From Candidatus Zixiibacteriota bacterium (GTDB taxonomy: Bacteria; Zixibacteria; MSB-5A5; JAABVY01): 64,000 nucleotides of DNA. The DNA lies in NCBI GenBank assembly GCA_011056555.1, contig DSEQ01000035.1, positions 103,942-167,941 of the forward strand, in the 5' to 3' direction. Numbering within the stretch: the stretch's first letter is position 1; each line of letters starts with the position of its first letter. The position numbers and the translations under genes are program-made. The notes under the pieces are model-generated. The model made no database searches and had not been told where the DNA came from. It saw nothing but the letters and a program-made list of their open reading frames with translations. Below, piece after piece: positions 27,217 through 36,453 of the stretch.

Positions 27217-28266
27217 TTAATCTTTGAGTAATGTCTGGGCGGTCTTGTTGATCACGCGCGCCGCATCGTCGGTACGCTGCTGTCTCTGGTAAAACCGTAT
27301 CAACCCCAGCAGCGCAGGCATATATTCGGGATTCATTTCCAGAACCTGGTTGTAGTAATCTTCGGCCACCACCCCGTCACCGCGCTTTTCAGAGATTGAG
27401 GCCAGGCCCAGCAAAGACTGAAGATTCTTCGGGTCCTTCTCCAGAACCTGATTGTAAAATTCTTCAATTTCCCCGTATTGCCCCAGATCGAAGAGGACTT
27501 TCTGAATCCGATTGAAGACCTCCCCCGCTTTGGAGGCATCGACATCGATGATCTTTTTCCAGGCCTTGACCGCATTTTCGAGTTTGCCTTCTTTTTCATA
27601 GGAGTCCCCGATAGCGATCACAGCTTCCGCCAGATTGGGATTATATTTGAGCGCCGACCGATATTCCACCCGCGCCTCATGGAACTTCTCATTACTTTTC
27701 AATTCGTGGCCGTGTTTCAGTTTGAGCTCGGCCAGTGAACTCTTATCATCAATATCCTGGTGCTTGAGATACTCTTCCTGATATTCCACCGCCTTGCGCC
27801 AGTCCTTCTTGCGCGTAAAAAGCTTCACCAGCTTGCTGGCAGCGGCGGCTCTGCGCTCGGGGAATTTCTTCAGCTCCTGCAGGACCTTCTCGGCCGCATC
27901 ATACTGAGACAAGAGCATATAATCCTCGGCCAGCGAAAGCATCACCTCGGCCCTCTCATATTGCGATAGGTTTTGGCGCAGGTTCAGATCAGCATCAACC
28001 TGAAGGGCCCTCCTGGCGTTGCCCTTCTCGCGCAACAGACTGGTTAAACGTAAATAGGCGTCAATATTGTTGGTATCGGCCATCACCGTCTCTTTCAGCC
28101 TCAGGAGCGCCTTACCCTTATCATTATTCAGAAGAGCCTTCAATGCCTCCAGATAGGTCTCATGGGGAGTGAGCTTTACCCTGGGAGTACTTTTATATAT
28201 ATAAAAGACAACCCCTATCAAAGCCAGTACGGCTATTACCAGTATCCACACCAATACGTCGAGCAA
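27217..28266 (-). CDS. lapB: LapB/YciM-like membrane-anchored TPR protein
   Basis: The 349-residue protein has an N-terminal transmembrane helix (residues 4-25) and about seven TPR units in the cytoplasm ('YNPNLAEAVIAIGDSYEKEG', 'LGLASISEKRGDGVVAEDYY'). In enterobacteria LapB controls LPS assembly by regulating LpxC turnover. The adjacent lapA-like gene supports this call. Oddity: the C terminus ('INKTAQTLLKD') has no cysteines, so the rubredoxin-like zinc domain of E. coli LapB is missing. A generic TPR protein remains possible. Confidence 0.75.
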   Translation of the reverse strand: MLDVLVWILVIAVLALIGVVFYIYKSTPRVKLTPHETYLEALKALLNNDKGKALLRLKETVMADTNNIDAYLRLTSLLREKGNARRALQVDADLNLRQNLSQYERAEVMLSLAEDYMLLSQYDAAEKVLQELKKFPERRAAAASKLVKLFTRKKDWRKAVEYQEEYLKHQDIDDKSSLAELKLKHGHELKSNEKFHEARVEYRSALKYNPNLAEAVIAIGDSYEKEGKLENAVKAWKKIIDVDASKAGEVFNRIQKVLFDLGQYGEIEEFYNQVLEKDPKNLQSLLGLASISEKRGDGVVAEDYYNQVLEMNPEYMPALLGLIRFYQRQQRTDDAARVINKTAQTLLKD

Positions 28267-28269
28267 AAT

Positions 28270-28590
28270 CTATTCCTCCCGCTCTTCGGGCGCCTCTTCC
28301 AGATCTTCCAGGGACCTGTTTCGCAACGCAGACAGTTCAACCTCGAGATTCTTTATCTGCCTGTTCTTCTCGCGAATGTCGCCGGCTATTTTGAGATAAT
28401 AAAATACGGAATATATGAAGGTCACGAACATCCCGATAATGAAAGCCACAGCACAGACGAAAATAAGCTGGACATTGTAGTAATCCCCCCAGGGAAAATG
28501 GAGATTGACCGGTTCATCGGGATTATAAAGAATAAAGCCAACTAAAACTGCAATAGCTATTATAATGAAGAACAATCTAACTAACCACAT
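28270..28590 (-). CDS. lapA: LapA-domain inner-membrane protein
   Basis: The 106-residue protein has two transmembrane helices (residues 3-22 and 43-65), with 'NPDEPVNLHFPWGDYYNV' between, the LapA/DUF1049 pattern ('N...V.l.f......l.l..i...aFliG'). A charged coiled coil follows in the cytoplasm ('EKNRQIKNLEVELSALRNRS'). It lies 3 bp upstream of lapB, reproducing the lapA-lapB pair involved in lipopolysaccharide assembly. Confidence 0.85.
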   Translation of the reverse strand: MWLVRLFFIIIAIAVLVGFILYNPDEPVNLHFPWGDYYNVQLIFVCAVAFIIGMFVTFIYSVFYYLKIAGDIREKNRQIKNLEVELSALRNRSLEDLEEAPEEREE

Positions 28591-28651
28591 AGCCTCACCC
28601 CGTTAAGTTTTTACCATTCTACGCTGTTGACAGTTGGCTGTCAAACAAAAT

Positions 28652-29362
28652 TTATTCCTTCTCTTCATTCTTTTTATCTTCTTCGCCCTCAACCTCTTCT
28701 TCCTGTATAATCTCGACAGCTTCTTCTTCTTTCGGCTCTTCCCGGCCGACCCGGATCGACCGCACCATATCTCCGAAAGCGCGGTCATTGAAGCTGAAGC
28801 GTTCCAGCTCCGCAACCGCTTCAATAATCAGCGTAATCTCGTCGTTCTGCAGAAAATAGATTGTTCCACGCCTGTAATCTGAGATATCCATCTGCTTGCG
28901 GGCCGGCAGGATCAATCCTTCGAAGTCCTTGTACTTGATCGTGACCGAGGGCTCGAATTCCGGCCTGTACTTTGAATATGTAAGAAGGCCGAAATCCTTG
29001 ATAGCCTGCTTCACTATATCGACTTTGCCTTCACGGGCACTCAGCAGTGTTTCAAGGCTGTCAAGCGAGACAGTGGTCGTATCGGCCATTACGGTAAGTT
29101 TGGGATACGTGAACAGGTGCGGATTCTCGTTATATTTCACCGGCATAACCGGGCTGACTTTGGAGATGGTGACCCGGTAGATATCGTCTGCATCCTTGAT
29201 CCTGGCGACCTCCCAGCCATCTGCTACCTTTATTGTAAAATCATAGGTGAAATCATGGTAGACACTGTCGTCAATAACCTCGCCCGCTTTGTCTCCGGCA
29301 AGCAGGTTTGTCGATGACGCCAGGAGCAGAATTCCTAATGTAATCAAAAACAGTCTTTTCAT
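28652..29362 (-). CDS. Exported hypothetical protein with acidic tail
   Basis: The 236-residue protein has a signal peptide (likely cut after 'TNLLAG') and a domain with 'HDFTYDFTIKVADGWEVARI' and 'TIYFLQNDEITLIIEAVAEL'. It resembles the PsbP/DUF1795-like fold, in which a lipocalin-like sheet ends with an 'f..i..sI' helix ('FGDMVRSIRVG'). The last 30 residues are almost only Glu, Lys and Asp. The function is unknown. It stands alone, 62 bp upstream of lapA on the same strand. Confidence 0.75.
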   Translation of the reverse strand: MKRLFLITLGILLLASSTNLLAGDKAGEVIDDSVYHDFTYDFTIKVADGWEVARIKDADDIYRVTISKVSPVMPVKYNENPHLFTYPKLTVMADTTTVSLDSLETLLSAREGKVDIVKQAIKDFGLLTYSKYRPEFEPSVTIKYKDFEGLILPARKQMDISDYRRGTIYFLQNDEITLIIEAVAELERFSFNDRAFGDMVRSIRVGREEPKEEEAVEIIQEEEVEGEEDKKNEEKE

Positions 29363-29467
29363 GATACCCTCCCGTTTTTTAATAACTTAGAAAAGTTATT
29401 GGGGTATGTCAATCAGTTTACACATTTACAAAAACTTCTACGCCTGGAGGGCCGCCCGGTTCGCAGG

Positions 29468-31669
29468 CTATTTCAAAAGCAGCATCTTGCGGGATTCCTC
29501 AATCCCCCCCAGACGGCAGCGGTAGAAATATATTCCGCTCGAGATTTCAAGGCCCTCATCATCTCGGCCGTTCCAGCGGTATATTTTGCGCCCGGGAATG
29601 GCAACCTCGTCCACCAGCCTTCTCACCCTTTGCCCCAGAATATTGAAAATATCGATCTCGATTCTCGTTTGATCTGCTGCGGATGGTATATCCACAGCAA
29701 TTAAAGTAGATTGGTTGAAGGGATTGGGATAGTTATGGGAAAGCTCGAATCGCCTCGGCACAGGGTCCGGATCAGGAGATGGAAATTCGCCGCTGTAGCT
29801 GATATCATATATCAAGAATCCATAGCCGTCGCAGATAAACAATGAGCTGTCGGAAATATCAATTGCGCGGGCATAACCGGGAGATTCATAACTTTCGGCA
29901 AGTTCAATCCCATTTCCGGAATCGGTATCGAGAATCAGGAGACCATCATCACCGGCTGCACAAAGAGCGTGATTATTATCAAGCACAAAATCCTCAATCC
30001 TGCCGTCGAATTCGAATGAGCCTTCCAGAATCCACGGCTCCGGTCCCTGCAATTGATTTATCTGCAGGCCGAAATCCCCGGAGGTATATATCCTGTCACC
30101 GATGATCTGAACCGCCCTGATCTCGCCGGGCCATTCATACTCCCCTCTGAAAACGGGCCTGGCCGGGTCGGCAATTATATATATAGTGAGCAAATCCCCA
30201 TCTGCCGCATAGAGATATTCTCCCTGAATCAGCCCGGTTGTAATATCCTCCAGGCCGCTGATCTCGGCAGTACTGTTTATCTGCATGTTGTCCTGATTCA
30301 GATTATGCAGTATTATCTTATCCCTGGTGAACAGTGCCAGGTTTATACTTCCATCTGCTCCCCGGTCAGAGGATAAAGCCACAGCCTTCCCGTCATATTG
30401 TATCAGATTATGGGTGGAGAGCCACGAAGACAGATTGATTTCACTGACCCAGAGCTGATAATTATTATTATCTGCCAGAAACAGAAGGCTGTCGTGTCTC
30501 ACAAGATGTTCGCTGCGGGCGGGATAAAAAGTTATCGCCGGACGGTAGCCATACGTTCTGGTATCCATTTGTATCAAAGGGTCTGCTCCCGCAGCTATAT
30601 AGGCCCTGTTATCATTCAGGGCAAAATCCCTCAGCCGATCTCCACCTCCGATCCCCATCAGTTCACGTCTCTCCCAGTCAGCGCCCAGACTAAATACCCG
30701 GGCCACACTTCCGGTATCGACTGCCGCCAGGTATTTACCCGAAAAATCCTCTAATATAGTAGGCGCGGTGCGCATTGTCAGCCTGTCAAGATATGTTACA
30801 ATTTCCATACTGTCGGGATGATAGATCTCGTAATTTCCATATACATCGGATGCAAAAATATAGCCTCCCGATTCCTCCACGGTATTGATTACCGTCTCTG
30901 TTTCGTATCTCCCTATAAATTGCGGATCGACAGGATCACTCAAATCCAGGAGAACCAGGCCGCCGTCAGTATTGGCACAATAAGCGATGTCGCCCACCGT
31001 TACCATATCCTTCAACTGGTCCACGAACAGCCTCTTGCCTATGAACCGGGGCTCTTCCGGACTCTCCGATATATCGTAGAAAAACAGGCCATTATAATCA
31101 TCAATAGCATACAGGTATTCACCGTGTAACCAAACTGCCACAGTATGCGCCGGTTCTCTCAGCCTGGTCTCCAGCACCGGATTGTCGCGCCGGCCCAGAT
31201 ATAAAACCTTCACGCCCTCAAATCCGCAGGCCAGGTAAAGATATAATGATCTATAGTCAGCTTCGAGGAAGGAGGTCTGGAGGTCACTTTCGGCTGTAAC
31301 GAACGGCCTTGACGGGTCCTTCACAAATACAAAACCGACACGGCCCGAGCGATTATACAGGAGATACTCATTGAACAGCCTGAAACTGTTTTCATAGGCG
31401 TGTTCAAGGGACACCATCGAAAGCGTATCAACACCCAGAAAGCCCTGCTGCGGGTCATAAACTGCGAAGCCGGATTTATGCACCGCGTAGATCAGATTGT
31501 CTTCCACAACCAGATTGTTCACACCGCGCCAGAGACTGCTGCTGCGCAATCTCAGGATGCTGTCGGTATCATCAAAATTCTGCGCGCTCAGATTGACCGG
31601 AAATAACATCAGGAGCAGGAGTAGCGATGAGCACAATAAAAAGCGAGTTTTTGGTTTCAAAATAATCAA
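29468..31669 (-). CDS. Surface beta-propeller protein with T9SS-type C-terminal sorting domain
   Basis: The 733-residue protein has a signal peptide (FLLCSSLLLLLMLFPVNLSA). Repeated blades follow in which 'VDQLKDMVTVGDIAYCANTD' and 'GGLVLLDLSDPVDPQFIGRY' recur, the LVIVD/propeller pattern. The last 85 residues ('FELSHNYPNPFNQSTLIAVD', 'IFNILGQRVRRLVD', 'GIYFYRCRLGGIEESRKMLL') match the FlgD Ig-like/T9SS type A C-terminal domain. It is probably secreted and surface-attached. It lies 12 bp downstream of the subtilase gene, which has the same C-terminal module, so the pair is likely cotranscribed. Confidence 0.87.
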   Translation of the reverse strand: MIILKPKTRFLLCSSLLLLLMLFPVNLSAQNFDDTDSILRLRSSSLWRGVNNLVVEDNLIYAVHKSGFAVYDPQQGFLGVDTLSMVSLEHAYENSFRLFNEYLLYNRSGRVGFVFVKDPSRPFVTAESDLQTSFLEADYRSLYLYLACGFEGVKVLYLGRRDNPVLETRLREPAHTVAVWLHGEYLYAIDDYNGLFFYDISESPEEPRFIGKRLFVDQLKDMVTVGDIAYCANTDGGLVLLDLSDPVDPQFIGRYETETVINTVEESGGYIFASDVYGNYEIYHPDSMEIVTYLDRLTMRTAPTILEDFSGKYLAAVDTGSVARVFSLGADWERRELMGIGGGDRLRDFALNDNRAYIAAGADPLIQMDTRTYGYRPAITFYPARSEHLVRHDSLLFLADNNNYQLWVSEINLSSWLSTHNLIQYDGKAVALSSDRGADGSINLALFTRDKIILHNLNQDNMQINSTAEISGLEDITTGLIQGEYLYAADGDLLTIYIIADPARPVFRGEYEWPGEIRAVQIIGDRIYTSGDFGLQINQLQGPEPWILEGSFEFDGRIEDFVLDNNHALCAAGDDGLLILDTDSGNGIELAESYESPGYARAIDISDSSLFICDGYGFLIYDISYSGEFPSPDPDPVPRRFELSHNYPNPFNQSTLIAVDIPSAADQTRIEIDIFNILGQRVRRLVDEVAIPGRKIYRWNGRDDEGLEISSGIYFYRCRLGGIEESRKMLLLK

Positions 31670-31681
31670 TTTTATAATTTC

Positions 31682-34600
31682 CTATTTCAGCATTATCATC
31701 TTGCGGGATACGGTTCCGAGGTTTGTCTGGAGCCTGTAGAAATAGACGCCGCTGGCCGCTTCGTCGCCGCTTTCATCCCGGCCGTTCCAGATAATCTGGT
31801 GTTCCCCCGGGCCAAAATTCCTGTCGGCCAGGGTGCGGATTTTTTGCCCCAGCAGATTATATATATCCAGGGTCACCCGGCTGCTCCGCATCAGGCGGAA
31901 TTGAATCCGGGTAGCGGCATTAAACGGGTTCGGGTAGTTCTGGGCCAGGAAAAATCCGGCCGGCTGCGGCGGATTTGAAAAACTGTCCGATTGCGCTGGC
32001 GGCTCCTTGCCGAACGTGGGCGGAAGAATTCCGGAATGCCTGCTGTCATACAGGAGATGTCCCCAGGCGATCTCCATACCATCATATTCAACCGGAAGTT
32101 CCCAGGCATAGATCGAGGAATCATCGGCGGTGATTAGAAGATCGGCGTAAATCGCGTCCCGGTCATTACCGAGATTGGTGATTGAGGGCATATGCAGGCG
32201 ATAGAGCACGCTGTTGGGATCGGCGAAAGTATAAACCGGCCATCCCGGCAGAATCTGCCCGGCCTGGTCGAAAGCATAAACAGCTTCATTCACCCTCCCG
32301 GGAAAGAAATTTCCCTGGCGCACAATCACATCCAGAAATTCATCGCCATCAACATCGGCTACCGCAGGCGGCCCCATAGTTCCGGGAAAGGAGGCAAAGG
32401 GATTATCTTCTCCGCTCCCGATACTGCTTATGGTGGATCCATCCGAACGGACGATCCAGACTTCGGAAACATCGATCGGCGGAGATATTGTAAAAATAAT
32501 TTCAGCCTTGCCATCAACATCAAGATCAGCGGCGGCGGGATAACTGATGAGGTAATTTACCCTCTCCAAATATTTGGGAAAAGGATGCAGAAATGTTCCA
32601 TCCACCTCCATCAAGGCAACATAGATGATCTCATTTTCCGTCTCGCGCCCTGCAATTCCCAGCTCCAGCAGGGAATCGCCGTCAAAATCCGCCATGCATG
32701 CTCCGGTAATCCCGGTCAAATCCGAAATCTCCGTCCCCGGCAGCCAGTCCGGTTCGATCCCGTTATGCGTGTTGAAGATCGAAATTGAATTGCGCATGAC
32801 CACGATCATCTCCTTCTGGCCGTCCAGATTGAAATCCTCCACAAAGACGACCGGTATATGCTCTATCATATCCCCGCGTGTCTCTGCAAAGAAACCGTCC
32901 AGGCTGGCAAAATATGAGCTTCCGTCATGCCTGTAGGCATATATTTCGCCATCCATTGAGGCGTAGATAATTTCCTCATAGCCGTCACTGTCCATATCTG
33001 CAAAGTAAACGGTCGGATAACCGTTCTGGCCCCTCTCAGCCGGCACATCCTTGGGAAACCCGGGCATGCTGTAGCCGTCATGTCTCAATAAATGCAGCTG
33101 TCCTTCGGTGACAAATGCCACCTCCCCGTAGCCGTCCTTATTTATATCAAAAACCGCCGGAGGGCCCTCCACATTTTCTTCTCCTAACGTGCGCCATAGT
33201 CCGGGCACATATCCGCCCAGATGGTTATAGGCCCCGATCCCGGTTCTGGAGGAGACCACCGCCTCCAGACGGCCGTTGCCGTCCATGTCGTAGATCGCCG
33301 GGCCATAATTCAAAAGCCCTTTGCCTGGAGTGGGAAATCCCTGGGCAAAACCATTGGAAATAAAAAGACTTAAATCTTCGCTGTATTCGCCGTCAGCGGT
33401 CTGCATTACGATATCGAATACATATTCTCCCTCGGGTGTACGGCTTAAGGAGTAACTGCCGATCAGCGAATCGGCAACATACCCCGAGGTAAATATTATC
33501 TCCTCTCTCTGCGAGGGGTCGCCCGCAGGGCTCATATAAATTCGACATTCCTCAAATCCCGGCGCTACCACCGTTCCCCTGAAAGACAGGACGCCCTTGA
33601 CAGTATCACCATTCACAGGCGTTCTGACTTCAATCACCGGTTCGGCTGTATAATAAACCCAGCGCTTATACAGATTGGCGCCGACCTCCAGAGTGAAACA
33701 GTAATACCCCGGCTCCGTCCAGCCGCCGTATCTCCCCAATTCATCATGAAGAATATCGGCTCTTCCGCTGGAAACCAGGGTTTGGAGAAGTGTATCCGAT
33801 GCCGGCGCGGCGTAGAGCCTGAAATCCTCTCCGAATTCTGAGAAAGCTGTTCCCCTTAGAACCGCTTCACCCTCGATCAATCTATTTGACGCCGGAAATT
33901 CTATTTTGGCCAGCCTGCCCTCTACCAGATCAAGAGCGGCCGAAAGGTTGAGCCTTCCCCATCCACTGAAAACATCATGACCCGGAAGACTGTCTCCCCG
34001 ACCATAGGGATCGAGGTAATCATCCGCAGACATACTGAGAAGTTTGCGAAGGCTGTCCGGGACTATCCCCGGAGAGTATGATAAAATCTCCGCCGCTGCC
34101 CCGGCCACCATAGGCGCCGCCATCGAGCTTCCATCGGCCAGGTAATACATGCTGTCGATAATTCTCACATTCGGCTCCCCGTTTTCCGCATACATATCCA
34201 GCGTATCCGAGCGAAGCGAAAGAATATCCAGGCCGGGCGCGCACATATCCATCCAGGAACCATATGATGAAAAATAGGTCACCTGATCATCCGAATTTGT
34301 TGCCCCGACAGCCATGGTTATCGGATAGGATGCCGGATATGTCATGGCGGAATCGCCGAAATTGCCTATGGCCGCAACCGCAAGTACATTTCGTGAATGG
34401 GCGTATTCCAGTATCTCCCGCAGGGCCCTGGATTGATAATAATTCCCCCAGCTCATATTAATCACATCCGCGCCCATATCCGCAGCATACATAATCGCCC
34501 TGATGCTGATTGATATAAAGGCATTGGGAAATATCTTCAGGCCCAAAAGATCCGTATGCGAGGCTACACCTGCCACGCCGATTTCATTATTGCTCACAGC

Positions 34601-35392
34601 CGCGGCGCATCCGGCTACATGGGTCCCGTGCCCCATACCGTCGGTGACATCATTATCGCCGGTCAGGTTGAAAAACTGTATTGTATCGCCGGAAAAATCC
34701 CAGCCATGTATGTCATCAATGAATCCGTTATGATCGTCGTCGATGCCGTTATCGGGCAGCTCGTTCGGATTTGTCCAGAGGTTGTCCGCAAGGTCGGGAT
34801 GATCCGTATCAAGCCCCGTGTCTATTATGACCAAAAGCGGCTTGACCTGATTGCCCTGTTTGTCGCGTGCAGGTACTGTATGGATATCGGCTCCGGGAGT
34901 GCCGGTCCTGATCGCGACCGTATCGTTCCTCAAGCCGGGTATGCGCTCAATTCCCAGGTATTCCTGACCCGTATTTTGATGATGCCATTGCAGGTGAAAC
35001 AGGGAATCATTGGGCACCTCATATAATTCCAGCTTATGGTCAATTTCAACATATTCGACCGCCGCATCAGCGCTCAATTCATCCATGACCTGATCCGCCT
35101 GTGATGAATCGGGCAGGATTACGCTCAAATACCGGGATCGATCAAAACCGTCATTTCCCAGCGAGATCGAATTCTGCGTCTCGCTGAAAATCGGTTCAAA
35201 GCGGGCCGAATATCGATCTGACATTGATTGCAAGCTGTTCTGCCAATTTGCAGACAATGCTGCAGTTTCCGGCTTCAGCTTGACAATCAGTCTGACTTGC
35301 GAAAAAAGTTCGGAGCTGAAGAACAACAGCAGTATAGTAATTGCAAGGGATATTCGACTGATCAGGCAGAGAGATTTATAAAAAGCAAACAT
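31682..35392 (-). CDS. Secreted subtilisin-like protease with FG-GAP/propeller and T9SS-type sorting domain
   Basis: The 1236-residue protein has a signal peptide (to about 31) and an I9-like propeptide (33-125). The S8 catalytic triad is Asp191 ('LLVIIDTGLDTDHPDL'), His255 ('GMGHGTHVAG') and Ser423 ('ADGSSMAAPMVAGA'). Asn-Gly-rich integrin-like repeats follow ('YDMDGNGRLEAVVSS', 'VADVDGDEFLDVIVRQ') and form a propeller of about 690-1110. The end is a FlgD-like/T9SS type A module ('FFLAQNYPNPFNAATRIQFR', 'SGVYFYRLQTNLGTVSRKMI'). It probably degrades extracellular protein at the cell surface. Confidence 0.94.
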   Translation of the reverse strand: MFAFYKSLCLISRISLAITILLLFFSSELFSQVRLIVKLKPETAALSANWQNSLQSMSDRYSARFEPIFSETQNSISLGNDGFDRSRYLSVILPDSSQADQVMDELSADAAVEYVEIDHKLELYEVPNDSLFHLQWHHQNTGQEYLGIERIPGLRNDTVAIRTGTPGADIHTVPARDKQGNQVKPLLVIIDTGLDTDHPDLADNLWTNPNELPDNGIDDDHNGFIDDIHGWDFSGDTIQFFNLTGDNDVTDGMGHGTHVAGCAAAVSNNEIGVAGVASHTDLLGLKIFPNAFISISIRAIMYAADMGADVINMSWGNYYQSRALREILEYAHSRNVLAVAAIGNFGDSAMTYPASYPITMAVGATNSDDQVTYFSSYGSWMDMCAPGLDILSLRSDTLDMYAENGEPNVRIIDSMYYLADGSSMAAPMVAGAAAEILSYSPGIVPDSLRKLLSMSADDYLDPYGRGDSLPGHDVFSGWGRLNLSAALDLVEGRLAKIEFPASNRLIEGEAVLRGTAFSEFGEDFRLYAAPASDTLLQTLVSSGRADILHDELGRYGGWTEPGYYCFTLEVGANLYKRWVYYTAEPVIEVRTPVNGDTVKGVLSFRGTVVAPGFEECRIYMSPAGDPSQREEIIFTSGYVADSLIGSYSLSRTPEGEYVFDIVMQTADGEYSEDLSLFISNGFAQGFPTPGKGLLNYGPAIYDMDGNGRLEAVVSSRTGIGAYNHLGGYVPGLWRTLGEENVEGPPAVFDINKDGYGEVAFVTEGQLHLLRHDGYSMPGFPKDVPAERGQNGYPTVYFADMDSDGYEEIIYASMDGEIYAYRHDGSSYFASLDGFFAETRGDMIEHIPVVFVEDFNLDGQKEMIVVMRNSISIFNTHNGIEPDWLPGTEISDLTGITGACMADFDGDSLLELGIAGRETENEIIYVALMEVDGTFLHPFPKYLERVNYLISYPAAADLDVDGKAEIIFTISPPIDVSEVWIVRSDGSTISSIGSGEDNPFASFPGTMGPPAVADVDGDEFLDVIVRQGNFFPGRVNEAVYAFDQAGQILPGWPVYTFADPNSVLYRLHMPSITNLGNDRDAIYADLLITADDSSIYAWELPVEYDGMEIAWGHLLYDSRHSGILPPTFGKEPPAQSDSFSNPPQPAGFFLAQNYPNPFNAATRIQFRLMRSSRVTLDIYNLLGQKIRTLADRNFGPGEHQIIWNGRDESGDEAASGVYFYRLQTNLGTVSRKMIMLK

Positions 35393-35484
35393 ATGGTCCG
35401 AGGTCCAATTATTTAAAGCTCATAACTCCATATATTATACTACAATTATTTACATTTATGGGGAAAAATCGTTTATAATTTCTT

Positions 35485-36342
35485 TTATTCGCTTGATCTT
35501 TTTGGCAGGACTCCCCAATGCAGCTTTGAGCGAAGAACCGCATAAAATGAGTTTTCAGGGAAGCGGATCAGCCGCACGGCATGATCGGCCACGCGAATAC
35601 TAACGGTCGAACCGGTCGGAAGATTGGTGTCGACCTGCCCATCGGCGGTCAGTATCGCATATTCATGGCTGAAATCGATCCTGACATCCAGGATATCATC
35701 TTTCGGAAATATTAATGGCCTGGAGGCCAGCGAATGCGGTGCAATCGGCGAGGCGATCATGGCCCTCATCTTGGGATTTAAAATCGGCCCGCCTACAGCC
35801 AGCGAATATGCCGTCGAACCGGTGGGGCTCGAGATAATCAGGCCGTCGGCATTGTACGAGCAGATATAATCGCCATTGGCAGAAAGGCTGAGCGAGATCA
35901 TACGGGAGATTTTGCCTTTATCGACCACGAACTCATTGAGAGCGAAAAATTTTTGCTTATTAAATCTTGCCTCCAGCACCATACGCTTCTCGAGTTTAAA
36001 ATTGCCGTTCTGGATACGTTTAAGACTCAATTCCAGGTCCTGCGGGGTCTGCTCGGTCAGGAATCCCAGGCTGCCCAGGTTGATACCCAGGATCGGCACC
36101 TCGGTATCGGCTACCAGACGGGAGGTCGCCAGCATTGTACCGTCGCCGCCCATTGAGATTATATAATTGCATCTCTTGGGCAGCTCCTCGCGCGGCAGGA
36201 GCGGCAGTTCCTGTTCTGATATCGTAACCAGATCCTCGACCAGGAAGAACTCCTGCTTATTCTCGCGGCACCATTTGATCACTCGCTCCACAGATTCCTG
36301 GGCATGAGGACGTTTTAAATTTGCTATTACCCCAAGTTTCAT
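35485..36342 (-). CDS. nadK: NAD kinase
   Basis: The 285-residue enzyme phosphorylates NAD to NADP. Family motifs are visible: 'IISMGGDGTMLATSR' (GGDGT), 'GINLGSLGFLTE', 'CSYNADGLIISSPTGSTAYS' region with the catalytic NADG and TGSTAYS, and 'PIAPHSL'. The ATG at 36342 (MKLGVIANLKRP) is preferred because the family starts with the strand 'xxIGIIAN'. The frame continues 21 codons upstream to a GTG but that part is unlike the family. Confidence 0.95.
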   Translation of the reverse strand: MKLGVIANLKRPHAQESVERVIKWCRENKQEFFLVEDLVTISEQELPLLPREELPKRCNYIISMGGDGTMLATSRLVADTEVPILGINLGSLGFLTEQTPQDLELSLKRIQNGNFKLEKRMVLEARFNKQKFFALNEFVVDKGKISRMISLSLSANGDYICSYNADGLIISSPTGSTAYSLAVGGPILNPKMRAMIASPIAPHSLASRPLIFPKDDILDVRIDFSHEYAILTADGQVDTNLPTGSTVSIRVADHAVRLIRFPENSFYAVLRSKLHWGVLPKRSSE

Positions 36343-36453
36343 GACGATTAATCTAACAGGTTTTTTTCCATTTGGCAAGCTTTTGAATTTGGATATCATG
36401 GCCACAGAATATCTGTTGTCAGAATAGCTTTAAATTTCTATTATCATAGGGAC

